NCBI GenBank assembly: GCA_017992765.1
Contig: JAGOOA010000005.1
Location: 1-55,625 of the forward strand
Reading direction: 5' to 3'
Length of the DNA: 55,625 nt
Source of the DNA: Syntrophorhabdaceae bacterium
GTDB lineage: Bacteria; Desulfobacterota; Syntrophorhabdia; Syntrophorhabdales; Syntrophorhabdaceae
Translations under genes and position numbers: made by a program
Shown: piece by piece, positions 24,449 to 33,323 of the stretch
Position numbering within the stretch: the stretch's first letter is position 1
Layout of the letters: every line of letters starts with the position of its first letter
The notes under the pieces: model-generated
What the model saw: the letters and a program-made list of their open reading frames with translations, nothing else
Told to the model about the DNA's origin: nothing
Databases searched by the model: none

Positions 24449-26247
24449 AAGAAGAAACGCCTACCAGCAAATTCAAGTGGTGCAACCTCATCCTGATAAT
24501 AACCATGACGGTTCTCCTCATACGGCTCTGGGATCTTCAGATCATGAGGGGATCGGAAATGAGGAAACTATCGGAACAGAACAGGATACGGGTCAAAAAG
24601 GTCATCGCGCCCCGGGGGATCATATATGACAGGTCAGGGAGGGTCCTTGCCGATACCAGGCCGTCGTTCAACGTATACATCACCCCCGAAGATATCAAGG
24701 ACTTCAGCCAGACAGTGGACGGCCTTGCGAAGCTTCTGGATGTTGACCGGGATGATGTCATCGATAAGCTCAAGGCAGCGAGCAGGATGCCGCCGTCATT
24801 TCCCGTAAAGATCAAGTCCGATATACCCATGGATGAGGTCGCAAAGATAGAGGCAAACAGGGTTTATATTCCAGGGGCCAGCATCCAGATAGAGCCGAAA
24901 AGGAACTATCCTTACGGGAAGATGCTCGCCCACACGCTGGGCTACGTATCGGAGATCAACGACGAAGAGTTGAAGACGAAAGAATACAAGGACTATTCCC
25001 CTGGAGACTATATCGGAAAATACGGGCTCGAGAAAAACTACGAAAACTATCTCAGGGGAGCTGACGGAGAGAAAAGGGTGGAGGTCGATGCCAGGGGGCG
25101 GGAGGTAAGAACCCTTGATATCATTGAGCCAACGGCGGGCAACAGCCTGCACCTCAATATCGATATGGATCTCCAGGAGGTTGTAGAAAATTCCATGGAA
25201 AATAAAAAGGGGGGCTGCGTCGCGATCGACCCGAAGACGGGGGGCGTGCTCGTCCTCGCAAGCAGGCCGGCCTTTGACCCGAATAAATTTGCATCAGGCA
25301 TTACAAAAGAGGATTGGAAGGCGATCGCCCTGGATAAAACACACCCACTCCAGAACAGGGTCACCCAGGGAAGGTACCCGCCGGGATCGACATTTAAAAT
25401 AGCACTCGCATTGAAGGCCCTGGAGCTGGGCATCATCAACGAAAGGACGACCTTTCTCTGCCGCGGCGGATTTCCTTTCGGCAACAGGGTTTTCAGGTGC
25501 TGGAAGAAAGGCGGGCACGGAAACGTTGCGGTACACAGGGCTATCGTCGAATCCTGCGACGTCTTCTTTTATAACGTCGGACTGAAGCTCGGGATAGACA
25601 GGATCCATGAGGTGGCTTCTTCGATCGGCCTCGGAAAGCTGACCGGCATCGACCTGCCCGGTGAGAAGCAGGGCCTTGTCCCTTCTGCTGAATGGAAAAA
25701 GAAGACCTACGGACAACCCTGGTTTGACGGAGAGACCGTCTCCGTCGCCATCGGCCAGGGCGCTGTCTGGCTGACACCGATACAGCTCGCCCAGCTTGCG
25801 TCATTCGTCGCCAACGACGGGGTAACGTTCAGGCCGCAGCTCGTCAACAAGGTCGTATCGCCTGAGGGCAAGGTCCTCAAGGTCTTTGAGCATGTCATGA
25901 ACTCCAATATAAAATTGAAAAAAGAAACCCTGAAGCTGGTCAAGGACGGGATGAGAGGCGTCGTCAATGAGCCGGGAGGCACCGCATACGGCTCCCGCCT
26001 CCAAAACGTCGCAATGTGCGGGAAGACAGGCACAGCCCAGACCGCTTCGCTGGACAAGGGGGGGCACGATCACGCGTGGTTCATCGCCTACGCGCCGTCT
26101 GAAGAGCCTGCCATCGCGATCACTGCGCTCGTGGAACACGGGGGGCACGGGTCTTCTGCTGCGGCCCCGATAGCAAAGGCCATCACCGAGAACCTTTTCC
26201 GGGTAAAAACAGAGATAAAGGAAGCAAAGGCGCATGAGAATAGATAA
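24445..26247 (+). CDS. mrdA: Penicillin-binding protein 2 (elongasome transpeptidase)
   Basis: The 600-residue protein has one N-terminal membrane segment (about 13-28), a PBP dimerisation domain (ILRVKKVIAPRGIIYDRSGRVL region, about 45-215) and a transpeptidase domain with all active-site motifs: SxxK in PPGSTFKIAL with the catalytic Ser, SxN-equivalent SCDVFFYNVG, and KTG in MCGKTGTAQT. It cross-links peptidoglycan during elongation in partnership with RodA. Position in the mre operon identifies it as PBP2 rather than FtsI. Overlaps mreD by four and rodA by 14 bases. Confidence 0.97.
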   Translation: MKEETPTSKFKWCNLILIITMTVLLIRLWDLQIMRGSEMRKLSEQNRIRVKKVIAPRGIIYDRSGRVLADTRPSFNVYITPEDIKDFSQTVDGLAKLLDVDRDDVIDKLKAASRMPPSFPVKIKSDIPMDEVAKIEANRVYIPGASIQIEPKRNYPYGKMLAHTLGYVSEINDEELKTKEYKDYSPGDYIGKYGLEKNYENYLRGADGEKRVEVDARGREVRTLDIIEPTAGNSLHLNIDMDLQEVVENSMENKKGGCVAIDPKTGGVLVLASRPAFDPNKFASGITKEDWKAIALDKTHPLQNRVTQGRYPPGSTFKIALALKALELGIINERTTFLCRGGFPFGNRVFRCWKKGGHGNVAVHRAIVESCDVFFYNVGLKLGIDRIHEVASSIGLGKLTGIDLPGEKQGLVPSAEWKKKTYGQPWFDGETVSVAIGQGAVWLTPIQLAQLASFVANDGVTFRPQLVNKVVSPEGKVLKVFEHVMNSNIKLKKETLKLVKDGMRGVVNEPGGTAYGSRLQNVAMCGKTGTAQTASLDKGGHDHAWFIAYAPSEEPAIAITALVEHGGHGSSAAAPIAKAITENLFRVKTEIKEAKAHENR

Positions 26248-27340
26248 GCGCAGATTATACCACCTCGATTGGTACCTGATCTTCAACGGCCTTGCCCTGT
26301 TCGGCATAGGCATTATGAACCTCATCAGCGCCACGAGCTCCTTCTACAGCGGCTCCTATAACTACATCATTAAACAGCTCATCGCCTTTGCCCTGGGCTT
26401 GATCCTTATTGTTATCATCACCCATTATGATTACCGCCTCATCGCGCATAATTCCAAGTGGTTCTATCTGGGCGGGCTCTTCTTCGTCGTCCTTGTCCTT
26501 GTTATCGGAATGGTCGCAGGAGGCGCCAGGCGGTGGATCAGCATCCTCGGGATCAGCTTCCAGCCGTCAGAGTTCATGAAGCCTATCATGGTGATGGTCC
26601 TGGCAAATATGCTCTATGAAAAAAAACGGGAGAATATCCCGCTCAGCCTGAGGGATATAATCAAGCCGGTGGTCTGGACCTTTGTCCCCTTTATCCTTAT
26701 CGTCAAGCAGCCGGACCTCGGGACCGGCGTTATCATAGTCCTCACCAGCCTCGCGATCCTGTGGTTCGTAGGGCTGAAGAAATCTACCTACGCCGTTCTG
26801 ATCAGCTTCGGCCTGTTAACGCCCTTCATTGCGTGGAACTATCTCATGAAGCCTTACCAGAAGATGCGGGTGCTCAGTTTTATCAACATTGACGCCGACC
26901 CTGCCGGTTTCGGCTACCATGCAAAACAGGCCCTCATCGCCGTCGGTTCGGGAAAATTCCTCGGCAAAGGCTTCATGTCAGGGACGCAGCACAAGCTTCA
27001 GTTCATTCCGGAGCACCACACAGACTTTATCTTCACGGTCTTCGGGGAAGAATGGGGTTTTGTCGGCTCTGTCGTCCTCTTTTCCCTCTTCATCTCTTTC
27101 ATACACCGGTGCCTTAAGGTCGCCCTCGATGCGCACGACGAGCTCGGCTCGATCATAGCCTTCGGGGTCACATCGATCATCTATCTCCAGTTTACCATCA
27201 ACGTCCTTATGGCGATACATCTCGCCCCTGTCGTCGGCATCCCGCTTCCGCTCATAAGCTACGGCGGGTCATCCCTCCTCTCCACCCTCATATCAATAGG
27301 GCTCCTCCTGAACATCAGCACGCGGCGGTATATGTTCTGA
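26234..27340 (+). CDS. mrdB: Rod-shape determining protein RodA (SEDS glycosyltransferase)
   Basis: The 368-residue polytopic membrane protein has about ten hydrophobic segments and SEDS landmarks: GARRWISILGISFQPSEFMK, KQPDLGTGVII, GSGKFLGKGFMSGTQHKLQFIPEHHTDFIFTVFGEEWGF (region around residues 236-275) and IPLPLISYGGSSLLSTL. RodA polymerises lipid II into glycan strands for cell elongation. It is the last gene of the mre/mrd operon and is followed by a GC-rich hairpin at 27341-27363. Confidence 0.97.
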   Translation: MRIDKRRLYHLDWYLIFNGLALFGIGIMNLISATSSFYSGSYNYIIKQLIAFALGLILIVIITHYDYRLIAHNSKWFYLGGLFFVVLVLVIGMVAGGARRWISILGISFQPSEFMKPIMVMVLANMLYEKKRENIPLSLRDIIKPVVWTFVPFILIVKQPDLGTGVIIVLTSLAILWFVGLKKSTYAVLISFGLLTPFIAWNYLMKPYQKMRVLSFINIDADPAGFGYHAKQALIAVGSGKFLGKGFMSGTQHKLQFIPEHHTDFIFTVFGEEWGFVGSVVLFSLFISFIHRCLKVALDAHDELGSIIAFGVTSIIYLQFTINVLMAIHLAPVVGIPLPLISYGGSSLLSTLISIGLLLNISTRRYMF

Positions 27341-27363
27341 TTCGCCCGAATATTTCGGGCGAA
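27341..27363 (+). terminator. Perfect 10-bp hairpin after rodA
   Basis: TTCGCCCGAA at 27341-27350 and TTCGGGCGAA at 27354-27363 around a TAT loop, starting right after the rodA stop codon. No T-run follows on either strand, so it may be a Rho-assisted or mRNA-protecting structure between the converging rodA and QueG-like genes rather than a classical terminator. Confidence 0.5.
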
Positions 27364-27420
27364 AACTCATATAGGCCAGGCAATGTTCTTATTGGGGCTG
27401 CTAATTTTTAGAAGCGTTCG

Positions 27421-28290
27421 CTATTTCCTGACACTGACCGGTATTCCTGATTCGCACGGCACCTTTGTCTGGCACAGGCCGCAGCCATATGCCTCAATGC
27501 CGTATGCATCCCTCGCGTAGCGGACGATAGGCCCCTCTAGGTAATCGCGGCATTTTTTCTTGTCGTGCCCTTTTTTGCTCACCGCCCCTACCGGGCAGCG
27601 CTTAATGCATGCGCCGCAGCTCCCTTCGCTATAGAAGAGGCAGTAGGCGTGATGGTCCGCATAAGGTCTCGTCGTAGGGGGAATGGAAATACGGGCCACA
27701 ACCGACCCGCATCGCACGGCTTTACCGACCGGCGTGATAAGTCCATCGCAGAGCCCAAAGGTGCCAAGCCCTGAAACGTGCGCAACGTGCCGCTCAGACC
27801 AGGTCGATGCCATCCCATAGGCTTGCGACATTTTGATGGTGAATAAGGGAGAGTTTTGAGGCGCAACCGCCTGGTACCCGGCATTTTGCAATAGCCGCAC
27901 CACTTCTGTGCGGAGGGCGACGTTAAACTCCTCCCCGAATTTTCTCGATCGCACCCAGCGTTCAGACCCGAACGTCTCCTGTTTGCGGTTGTCCTCCTTT
28001 GTAGCCTCTGTCTGTGGCAAAACCCAGGAGATAACCGAAAGCTCTTCCGGCCTGACGTCTGTTTGAGGAAAAGTAATGTTGAATATCTCTTCCGGCAACA
28101 AGTGGAAATCGCCTATCATCGATTTGATCTGTGCATAAAGCGTATCGTCACCCCGTGAAAAGCCTATAAGAGGTTCGCCCCACGCGATTTCACCATTCTC
28201 GGTCCGGAGAGAGTTTTGGGGCGATCCCAAAAATTCCCTGATACTTCTCTCAATCCACTCTCCTATGGCCTTCCTGCTCTTTCTCCTCAT
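27421..28290 (-). CDS. Epoxyqueuosine-reductase-like 4Fe-4S protein
   Basis: The 289-residue protein starts at the ATG at 28290, with AGAGGGG upstream; a TTG six codons earlier is less likely. Its C-terminal part has a ferredoxin-like pair of clusters, CGACIKRCPVGAV with a later Cys (KKCRDYL), and CGLCQTKVPCESGIP. The middle resembles QueG-family proteins (RHVAHVSGLGTFGLCDGLITPVGKAVRCGSVV region, residues about 185-215). QueG reduces epoxyqueuosine in tRNA with cobalamin, but the cobalamin residues cannot be confirmed by eye, and many anaerobes encode paralogues of unknown role. Electron-transfer enzyme of uncertain substrate. Confidence 0.75.
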   Translation of the reverse strand: MRRKSRKAIGEWIERSIREFLGSPQNSLRTENGEIAWGEPLIGFSRGDDTLYAQIKSMIGDFHLLPEEIFNITFPQTDVRPEELSVISWVLPQTEATKEDNRKQETFGSERWVRSRKFGEEFNVALRTEVVRLLQNAGYQAVAPQNSPLFTIKMSQAYGMASTWSERHVAHVSGLGTFGLCDGLITPVGKAVRCGSVVARISIPPTTRPYADHHAYCLFYSEGSCGACIKRCPVGAVSKKGHDKKKCRDYLEGPIVRYARDAYGIEAYGCGLCQTKVPCESGIPVSVRK

Positions 28291-28597
28291 GTTTACCCCT
28301 CTGGTCAATGGCTCTGTTCATTTCATTACCACTTGAAATCAGGTTATGCAACCAAAAAGAATGGCGCGAAGCATACGGGAAGCGACAATCACTCGTAACG
28401 ATTCTGCAAGGAATGTATTGAACACGTGCATAAGCTGTAATGCCTCGCCTTCGTAATACGGCAGAGAAACAAAGAGGCCTGCAGCGGGAAATGCTATAGA
28501 CTTAAGGACTTTTTACACACAGGAACAAGGTGTGGCGATGGAGTCTAATGTATAGTATAATAAGTCGGTTTCAATGATCAAAATAAAGGGGCGGGTA
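28291..28597. other. 307-base spacer, no gene seen
   Basis: Between the divergent QueG-like and nitroreductase genes. It holds a TATAAT at 28556-28561 facing the nitroreductase, but no matching -35 box at the right distance. Small palindromes only; I see no RNA gene or open frame worth calling. Confidence 0.5.
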
Positions 28598-29206
28598 ATG
28601 AAGAACGGAAAATGTTTTATCGGCGTGTTGGTGGTTTTGGTCTTCATGTTCAATGCGGCGGAGTGTTTTGCGCAGAAGAGTGCGAACATACCTGACGCCT
28701 TGACCGTGATCCACAGCCGCAAGAGCGTGCGGAACTTTACGGGCCAGGCAGTAAGCAGGGAGGCTCTCGATACGATCCTCCGGGCGGGAATGGCGGCCCC
28801 GACGGCGGTAGGAAGGCAGCCGTGGGCATTTGTTGTTGTAACTGACAGAAAGACCCTCGACACGTTGAGAGACGGGTTGCCCTATGCAAAAATGCTCGGC
28901 AAGGCGGGCGCCGCGATCATCGTATGCGCTATGCCTGAAAAGGCGTACGATAAAAAGATCGAGTTTGCCCTCATTGACAGCGCCTGCGCCGGCGAGAACA
29001 TCCTGCTTGCCGCGGAAGCCATCGGCCTGGGTGCGGTCTGGACTGCGGCCTATCCTTACAAGGACAGGATGGATGTTGTACGAAAGACCCTGCGCATCCC
29101 TGATGATGTCATCCCGTTGAATGTTATCCCTGTGGGACATCCTATGGGCATTGATAAACCCAAGAACAAATATAATCCTGAAAACATCCGCTGGGAAAAA
29201 TGGTAG
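28598..29206 (+). CDS. Nitroreductase-family protein with an export signal
   Basis: From the ATG at 28598 (GGGGCGGGTA before it) the 202-residue product has a typical signal peptide (KNGKCFIGVLVVLVFMFNAAECFA, cleavage after CFA about residue 24) followed by a complete short nitroreductase domain: VIHSRKSVRNFTGQAV with the FMN-binding RKSVR, GMAAPTAVGRQPWAFVVV, and AEAIGLGAVWTAAYP. Relatives are cytoplasmic FMN oxidoreductases; an exported version is unusual because FMN must be loaded before or after export. An ATG 24 bases upstream lacks a binding site. Substrate unknown. Confidence 0.88.
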   Translation: MKNGKCFIGVLVVLVFMFNAAECFAQKSANIPDALTVIHSRKSVRNFTGQAVSREALDTILRAGMAAPTAVGRQPWAFVVVTDRKTLDTLRDGLPYAKMLGKAGAAIIVCAMPEKAYDKKIEFALIDSACAGENILLAAEAIGLGAVWTAAYPYKDRMDVVRKTLRIPDDVIPLNVIPVGHPMGIDKPKNKYNPENIRWEKW

Positions 29207-29219
29207 AGGCTAAGCCGGT

Positions 29220-29447
29220 CTAAAAATCTTCGTTGATGCCGTCTCTTATGATATCGGCCCCTTTTTCTTCGAGATAATCGAGAAATATCATCCTGTCTCC
29301 ATAGGAAGGAAGGTAGAATTCGATGGTAAAGCTCTCCCAGTCAACCTTCGCCGGTTCACCGCCCATCTCGTTCGTCAGGAAGCCGATGAATTCTTCCAGG
29401 TCTGCTTTTGTCGCCAATTTTGCCTCGATAATCGCCTCAGTGCTCAC
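29220..29447 (-). CDS. Hypothetical protein, 75 residues
   Basis: I do not recognise this acidic small protein. It begins STEAIIEAKLATKADLEEFIGFL and ends IRDGINEDF, with an alternating pattern (FTIEFYLPSYGDRMIFLDYLEE) that suggests a small alpha-beta fold. The start is a GTG with an excellent GAGGAGG five bases away, which supports it being a real gene. It converges on the nitroreductase gene with 13 bases between their ends. Confidence 0.7.
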   Translation of the reverse strand: MSTEAIIEAKLATKADLEEFIGFLTNEMGGEPAKVDWESFTIEFYLPSYGDRMIFLDYLEEKGADIIRDGINEDF

Positions 29448-29613
29448 GTATACCTCCTCATAACTGTTTTCTGAATCATGACGCCTTAAGCAAGCTCTTT
29501 ATTTATCGCAATTGAAAAAAATATGCAACTGATTTTACTTCCAGATATAATCCCGAATATGTCCTTTAGGGCCCGAGAGCGTGCTCTGGGCGGCACTCAG
29601 GAATAATTTTACG

Positions 29614-30828
29614 CTATCTCGTCATGCCGCTCAGAACGTCAAGAAGGGCGCGGGCGAATTCCGGGTCGTTGATATGGCAGGGCAGAAGATGCAACTGCAC
29701 CTGCGGTGTGAGCTCGCCCTGTATGGTTTTGACAAAGACATCCACCGCGCCGGCGTCATAAAAGGGCCCGCCTTCTTTGTCCCAGGCGGAGAACCCTTTC
29801 ATGGGCACGACGACGGATACCGGGCCTTTTGCTTCGGCAAAATATTCTGTTAATCTTTTCGCGATGGACCTCACTTCATTTTTTTTGGTTCGTACCGTGG
29901 TAATGGCAGCATTATGAATGTGGTGCGGCCTTCCGGGAAAACGTTTCTTTGCAGCATTCAACGGGCCTGTAACGAGGAAATCGGTATTCCCCGGCACAAG
30001 GATCGTGGGCACCCCCTTCTTTAATGCAGCTAAGCCGCGGTCGGCGCCCGCATCGTAATCTCCCCCAAAGTAATGGTCCGCGAGCTCGTGCAGGGAGAGG
30101 TCGATCAACGCCTCCACATCTTCATCCCGGACGAACTCCTCCATTGCCTCGCCTCCCGACCCCACCGTATGGAAGACGATCACCTCCTTCCCGCTGTTCT
30201 CCAGCTCCTTCTTCACAATCTGGGCGCACGTTTCGGTGGTCCCAAGGGTTGAGAGGACCACAGGGGGGTCCGCATGGACGGGGAAGCTGACAGCCCCTTT
30301 CACCATGCCCGCCATGGCAAGGACGCCATTCCGGATGATCTTTTCGGTAATGCGGTTGATCCCGGAAAGATCACAAATCGAGTGGAGCATCAGGATGTCC
30401 TTTGTCCCCACAAACGAACGGGTGTTGCGGGATGCCATGGTCGTAAGCATGACCTTGGGGAAACCAACAGGGAACGCCCTCATGACCCCTGTGCCGAGGG
30501 TGGTTCCCATAGACCCCCCGATGCCTATGATCCCCTTGATCTTCCCTTGCCGGTACAAATCCTTTGCGCAGCGGGTCGCCCCTGCAGTCATCACTGCGAG
30601 CGATTCCCCTTCGCTTCCGAGGCCCTGCACTTCTGTCAACGTCATGCCTCCTGCCATCGCGACCTCTTCCCTTTCTACGGTCGCCGGCAAAGGAGATGTT
30701 CCCATAATGCCTGCGTCCAGCGAGAGAAAAGGGACGCCGCATTCCCTGAAGCACTCTTCGAGATAGAGGACCTCCCTGCCCTTGGTATCCATCGTCGCGA
30801 CTATCAGGACCGCACCCGCGTCTTCCAT
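29614..30828 (-). CDS. Tm-1-like ATP-binding domain protein (UPF0261 family)
   Basis: The 404-residue protein has the two-domain architecture of the Tm-1/UPF0261 family: N-terminal VLIVATMDTKGREVLYLEE with Rossmann-like features, GIIGIGGSMGTTLGTGVMRAFPVG, LMLHSICDLSGIN, then a C-terminal half with VFHTVGSGGEAMEEFV, LSLHELADHYFGGDYDAG and LVPGNTDFLV. Plant Tm-1 binds ATP and blocks viral replicase; bacterial members have no settled role. The ATG at 30828 with AAGGGGG upstream is preferred over a start 22 codons earlier. It is divergent from the thioesterase gene, with 180 bases between them. Confidence 0.9.
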   Translation of the reverse strand: MEDAGAVLIVATMDTKGREVLYLEECFRECGVPFLSLDAGIMGTSPLPATVEREEVAMAGGMTLTEVQGLGSEGESLAVMTAGATRCAKDLYRQGKIKGIIGIGGSMGTTLGTGVMRAFPVGFPKVMLTTMASRNTRSFVGTKDILMLHSICDLSGINRITEKIIRNGVLAMAGMVKGAVSFPVHADPPVVLSTLGTTETCAQIVKKELENSGKEVIVFHTVGSGGEAMEEFVRDEDVEALIDLSLHELADHYFGGDYDAGADRGLAALKKGVPTILVPGNTDFLVTGPLNAAKKRFPGRPHHIHNAAITTVRTKKNEVRSIAKRLTEYFAEAKGPVSVVVPMKGFSAWDKEGGPFYDAGAVDVFVKTIQGELTPQVQLHLLPCHINDPEFARALLDVLSGMTR

Positions 30829-30935
30829 ATAACCCCCTTGATGCTTTTTAAGGAACAATATCCCTGAACAGGACGTTGTTTGAATGATTATCATAAGAAA
30901 AAAATATTTGCAAGAGAGGCGGCTTATTCTTCCGC

Positions 30936-30964
30936 TTGACTTAAAAAAGAAACAATACTATAAA
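30936..30964 (+). promoter_or_regulatory. Sigma-70-type promoter of the FcoT-like gene
   Basis: TTGACT at 30936-30941 and TATAAA at 30959-30964 with exactly 17 bases between; 44 bases separate the -10 box from the start at 31009, and GGAGGG provides the ribosome binding site. Confidence 0.75.
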
Positions 30965-31008
30965 TGGTTCTATGCCTGTGAAGGCAAAACTAACAGCGGA
31001 GGGTTCCT

Positions 31009-31632
31009 ATGATAAGGGTCGACACGCCTCTTGAATCGTTGCCGCATATCGCAGCAAAAGAGCTTATGGGGGATATCTGGTTTTACCGCGAAGAATGCCG
31101 CTACCTTCAGGACGCGTGGCTCGAATATCCGAAAATATTCAAACCTGAGCTGCTGATCGACAACGAAGACCCCGGGATATTCTTCAGGTCACATGGAAAC
31201 TTTTCCATACCCGCCTCGTTCTACCTGCGCCCGCCGGACGACCAGCAGGAACGGGAGAAGGACTACAGCCCTTTCCGCCACTTTAACGCCGTCGACTCCA
31301 ACGTCTGCTTTAACCAGCTCTGCTTTGTCCTTTTCCTGGAAGGGTGCGACCGCGACCTGATCCCCCTTTCGCACTTCGGATTCGACACCCATCAGGTGAG
31401 AAGGAGGCGCGTCACCGTCAATATACTGATCGCGAAGCTCGACACTACCTTTATAAGGCGGATCGACCCGGTGAAGTTCAGCGGCTGGATCGCCCTGAGA
31501 AAGGTATACAAAAAAGATACCTTTACGCAATACAGCCTGCCCTTTATGGAGCTCGATTTTCAGTTCGAGGATGAGAACGGCGGCCTCGCAGTAGGTGACT
31601 GCAGGCTGGTGATCTTCATCCAGAATATCTGA
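31009..31632 (+). CDS. FcoT-family acyl-CoA thioesterase-like protein
   Basis: The 207-residue protein resembles mycobacterial FcoT (Rv0098), a hot-dog-fold long-chain fatty acyl-CoA thioesterase. Matching pieces recalled from that family are GNFSIPASFYLR, HFNAVDSNVCFNQLCFVLF, PVKFSGWIALRKVYKK, YSLPFMELDFQFEDENGG and AVGDCRLVIF. An acidic N-terminal extension of about 25 residues is present. It would hydrolyse acyl-CoA in the cytoplasm; chain length is unknown. It ends two bases before the end of the convergent MFS pump gene. Confidence 0.8.
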   Translation: MIRVDTPLESLPHIAAKELMGDIWFYREECRYLQDAWLEYPKIFKPELLIDNEDPGIFFRSHGNFSIPASFYLRPPDDQQEREKDYSPFRHFNAVDSNVCFNQLCFVLFLEGCDRDLIPLSHFGFDTHQVRRRRVTVNILIAKLDTTFIRRIDPVKFSGWIALRKVYKKDTFTQYSLPFMELDFQFEDENGGLAVGDCRLVIFIQNI

Positions 31633-31633
31633 T

Positions 31634-33088
31634 TCATACTTTATTCTTTCTGCCGGCGATAAGCAGCGCGAAGGAAAAGGCCATCGAGAGCAGGCACACA
31701 AAACCCGCAAAAATGTAGACGCCCCTGAAGCCTTTGAACAAAAGGGCTGCCTCGTGCCCCCCGCCTGAACCCGTTAAAATTACCTTGCCTTCAGGGATGA
31801 TCTGAGAGAACACCGCCTCGAAAGCGAGGACGCCGAGCATCTGGCCCAAGGTGTTGATCATGTTAAAAAGGCCCGACGCAACGCCCTGCAGTTCGGGAGG
31901 GGCACACTGCATCGCCTGGCTGCTGTTCGGCGAGGCGAAGAGGCTCATAGAGAAGGCCATCCACGCCATAAAGACCGTGGCGCTCACGATGCCGGGGGCC
32001 TGCAGCGTCAAAGCAAAAACAAGGCAGCACAGGGTTCCGGAGAACATCGCCGCCGTGCATAAAAGGCCCGGGTTTACCCGGTCCGACAGCCATCCTGCAA
32101 AAGGCGCCGCAACAAACACCACAAAGGCATACATCATGAAGAGATAGCCTACCGTCGATGTGCCTATGCCTTTTGCAAGCTCAAGGTAAAAAGGCAGAAG
32201 GAAAAAGTTGCCGCCAAGGAGGAAGAACCCGAAGAACATGGCGATAGCGGCCAGCATAAACCGTTTGTTTCGGAATATCCGCAGGTCCAGCATGGGGGCC
32301 TTATGGTGCTTCTCGCGCCAGACAAAAAGGGCGAGGAGCACGATCGAAACAATGAGGAGGGCAACAAGGAGCGGGGACCCCCATCCGTAGCTCTGCGCGT
32401 TATTGACGGCGTAGACAAAGAGGCTCAGGCCCAGCATGCTCAAAAGGACACCCGTCCAGTCGAACCCGGCCTTTTCCGCCTGGGTATTCACCTGTGTATC
32501 TTTGCTCCCCCCCATCGCCTTTTTCGTGACGAGGATCGCGGCGATCCCGAAGGGGATGTTGATCAGGAAGATCCATTGCCAGGAAAGATGGCTCAGGATC
32601 AGCGCCCCCACCGGGGCGCCTATGGCAAGCCCCAGGGCCAGGGAGGTCGACATGAGCCCGAATGCCGAACCGATCTTTTTCTTGGGCACAAACAGGGGGA
32701 TGATCGCATAGGCAGAGGTGACAAGCATGGCGCAGCCCGTTCCCTGGACAAAACGGAAGAACACCAGCGAATGGATGTCCCAGGATACCCCGCACAGAAG
32801 CGACGACCAGGTAAATATAATGTAGCCCCAGAGGAATACCCTCCTGTGCCCGATCCTGTCGCCCAGCCTGCCGAAAAACAGCAGGGTTGTTGTGCTCGCA
32901 AGCAGATAGGCGAGGATTATCCTCGATACGACGGCGGTGCTCGTATGGAAATACCCGGTGATCGTGGGCAGGGAGATATTGACGATCGTGCTGTCCAGCT
33001 TCCACATAAAGGACGCAAAGACAACACTGGAAAGGATCAGAACATGACCGGACCTTTTATTGTCCTGAAGCGGCTGGTTTACATTCAT
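31634..33088 (-). CDS. MFS multidrug efflux transporter (DHA2, EmrB/QacA type, 14 segments)
   Basis: The 484-residue protein has about 14 membrane segments. The first contains ASFMWKLDSTIVNISLPTI, where DHA2 pumps usually have LDxTIVNVALP; then come LFFGRLGDRIGHRRVF (motif A), RFVQGTGCAMLV and GLAIGAPVGALILSHLSWQWIFLINIPFG (motif C region). Such transporters expel drugs or organic acids in exchange for protons. The Trp-Lys before the LDxT motif is not usual. ATG at 33088 is chosen over a GTG four codons earlier. No membrane-fusion partner (EmrA) is encoded beside it. Confidence 0.93.
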   Translation of the reverse strand: MNVNQPLQDNKRSGHVLILSSVVFASFMWKLDSTIVNISLPTITGYFHTSTAVVSRIILAYLLASTTTLLFFGRLGDRIGHRRVFLWGYIIFTWSSLLCGVSWDIHSLVFFRFVQGTGCAMLVTSAYAIIPLFVPKKKIGSAFGLMSTSLALGLAIGAPVGALILSHLSWQWIFLINIPFGIAAILVTKKAMGGSKDTQVNTQAEKAGFDWTGVLLSMLGLSLFVYAVNNAQSYGWGSPLLVALLIVSIVLLALFVWREKHHKAPMLDLRIFRNKRFMLAAIAMFFGFFLLGGNFFLLPFYLELAKGIGTSTVGYLFMMYAFVVFVAAPFAGWLSDRVNPGLLCTAAMFSGTLCCLVFALTLQAPGIVSATVFMAWMAFSMSLFASPNSSQAMQCAPPELQGVASGLFNMINTLGQMLGVLAFEAVFSQIIPEGKVILTGSGGGHEAALLFKGFRGVYIFAGFVCLLSMAFSFALLIAGRKNKV

Positions 33089-33175
33089 ATTCGACCACAC
33101 GACAAAAATCGAAGCTGGGAATACAGTGCCGCAATAGTTCTGCTATGTCAATGAAAATATAGCCTGCCCCCTCAC

Positions 33176-33290
33176 CCTATTCCCTCTCCCGCGTGGGGAG
33201 AGGGAATAGGCCCTCATCGGCCATTTTACCTACCCATTATTCCCTTTCTCGCGGGGGGGGAATAATCTCACCCCGCAGCACGCTGCGGGG
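33176..33290. terminator. Three consecutive hairpins after the TRAP/PrpF/LeuCD operon
   Basis: (1) 33176-33190 pairs perfectly over 15 bases with 33196-33210 (CCTATTCCCTCTCCC with GGGAGAGGGAATAGG). (2) ATTATTCCC at 33236-33244 pairs with GGGAATAAT at 33258-33266. (3) CCCCGCAG at 33271-33278 pairs with CTGCGGGG at 33283-33290. They lie beyond the end of the minus-strand catabolic operon (last stop 33324) and before the MFS gene on the same strand, so they probably end or attenuate transcription between them. The first two share ATTCCCT-type arms and may be copies of a repeat. Confidence 0.6.
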
Positions 33291-33323
33291 CGTCGTCCGG
33301 ATTCAAAGGAGATAACGGGGGCC

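Noticed and set aside
29571-29592. Terminator after the Tm-1-like gene
   Set aside because: A small imperfect stem (GCCCGAGAGC with GCTCTGGGC) is present but without T-run or clear position relative to the stop.
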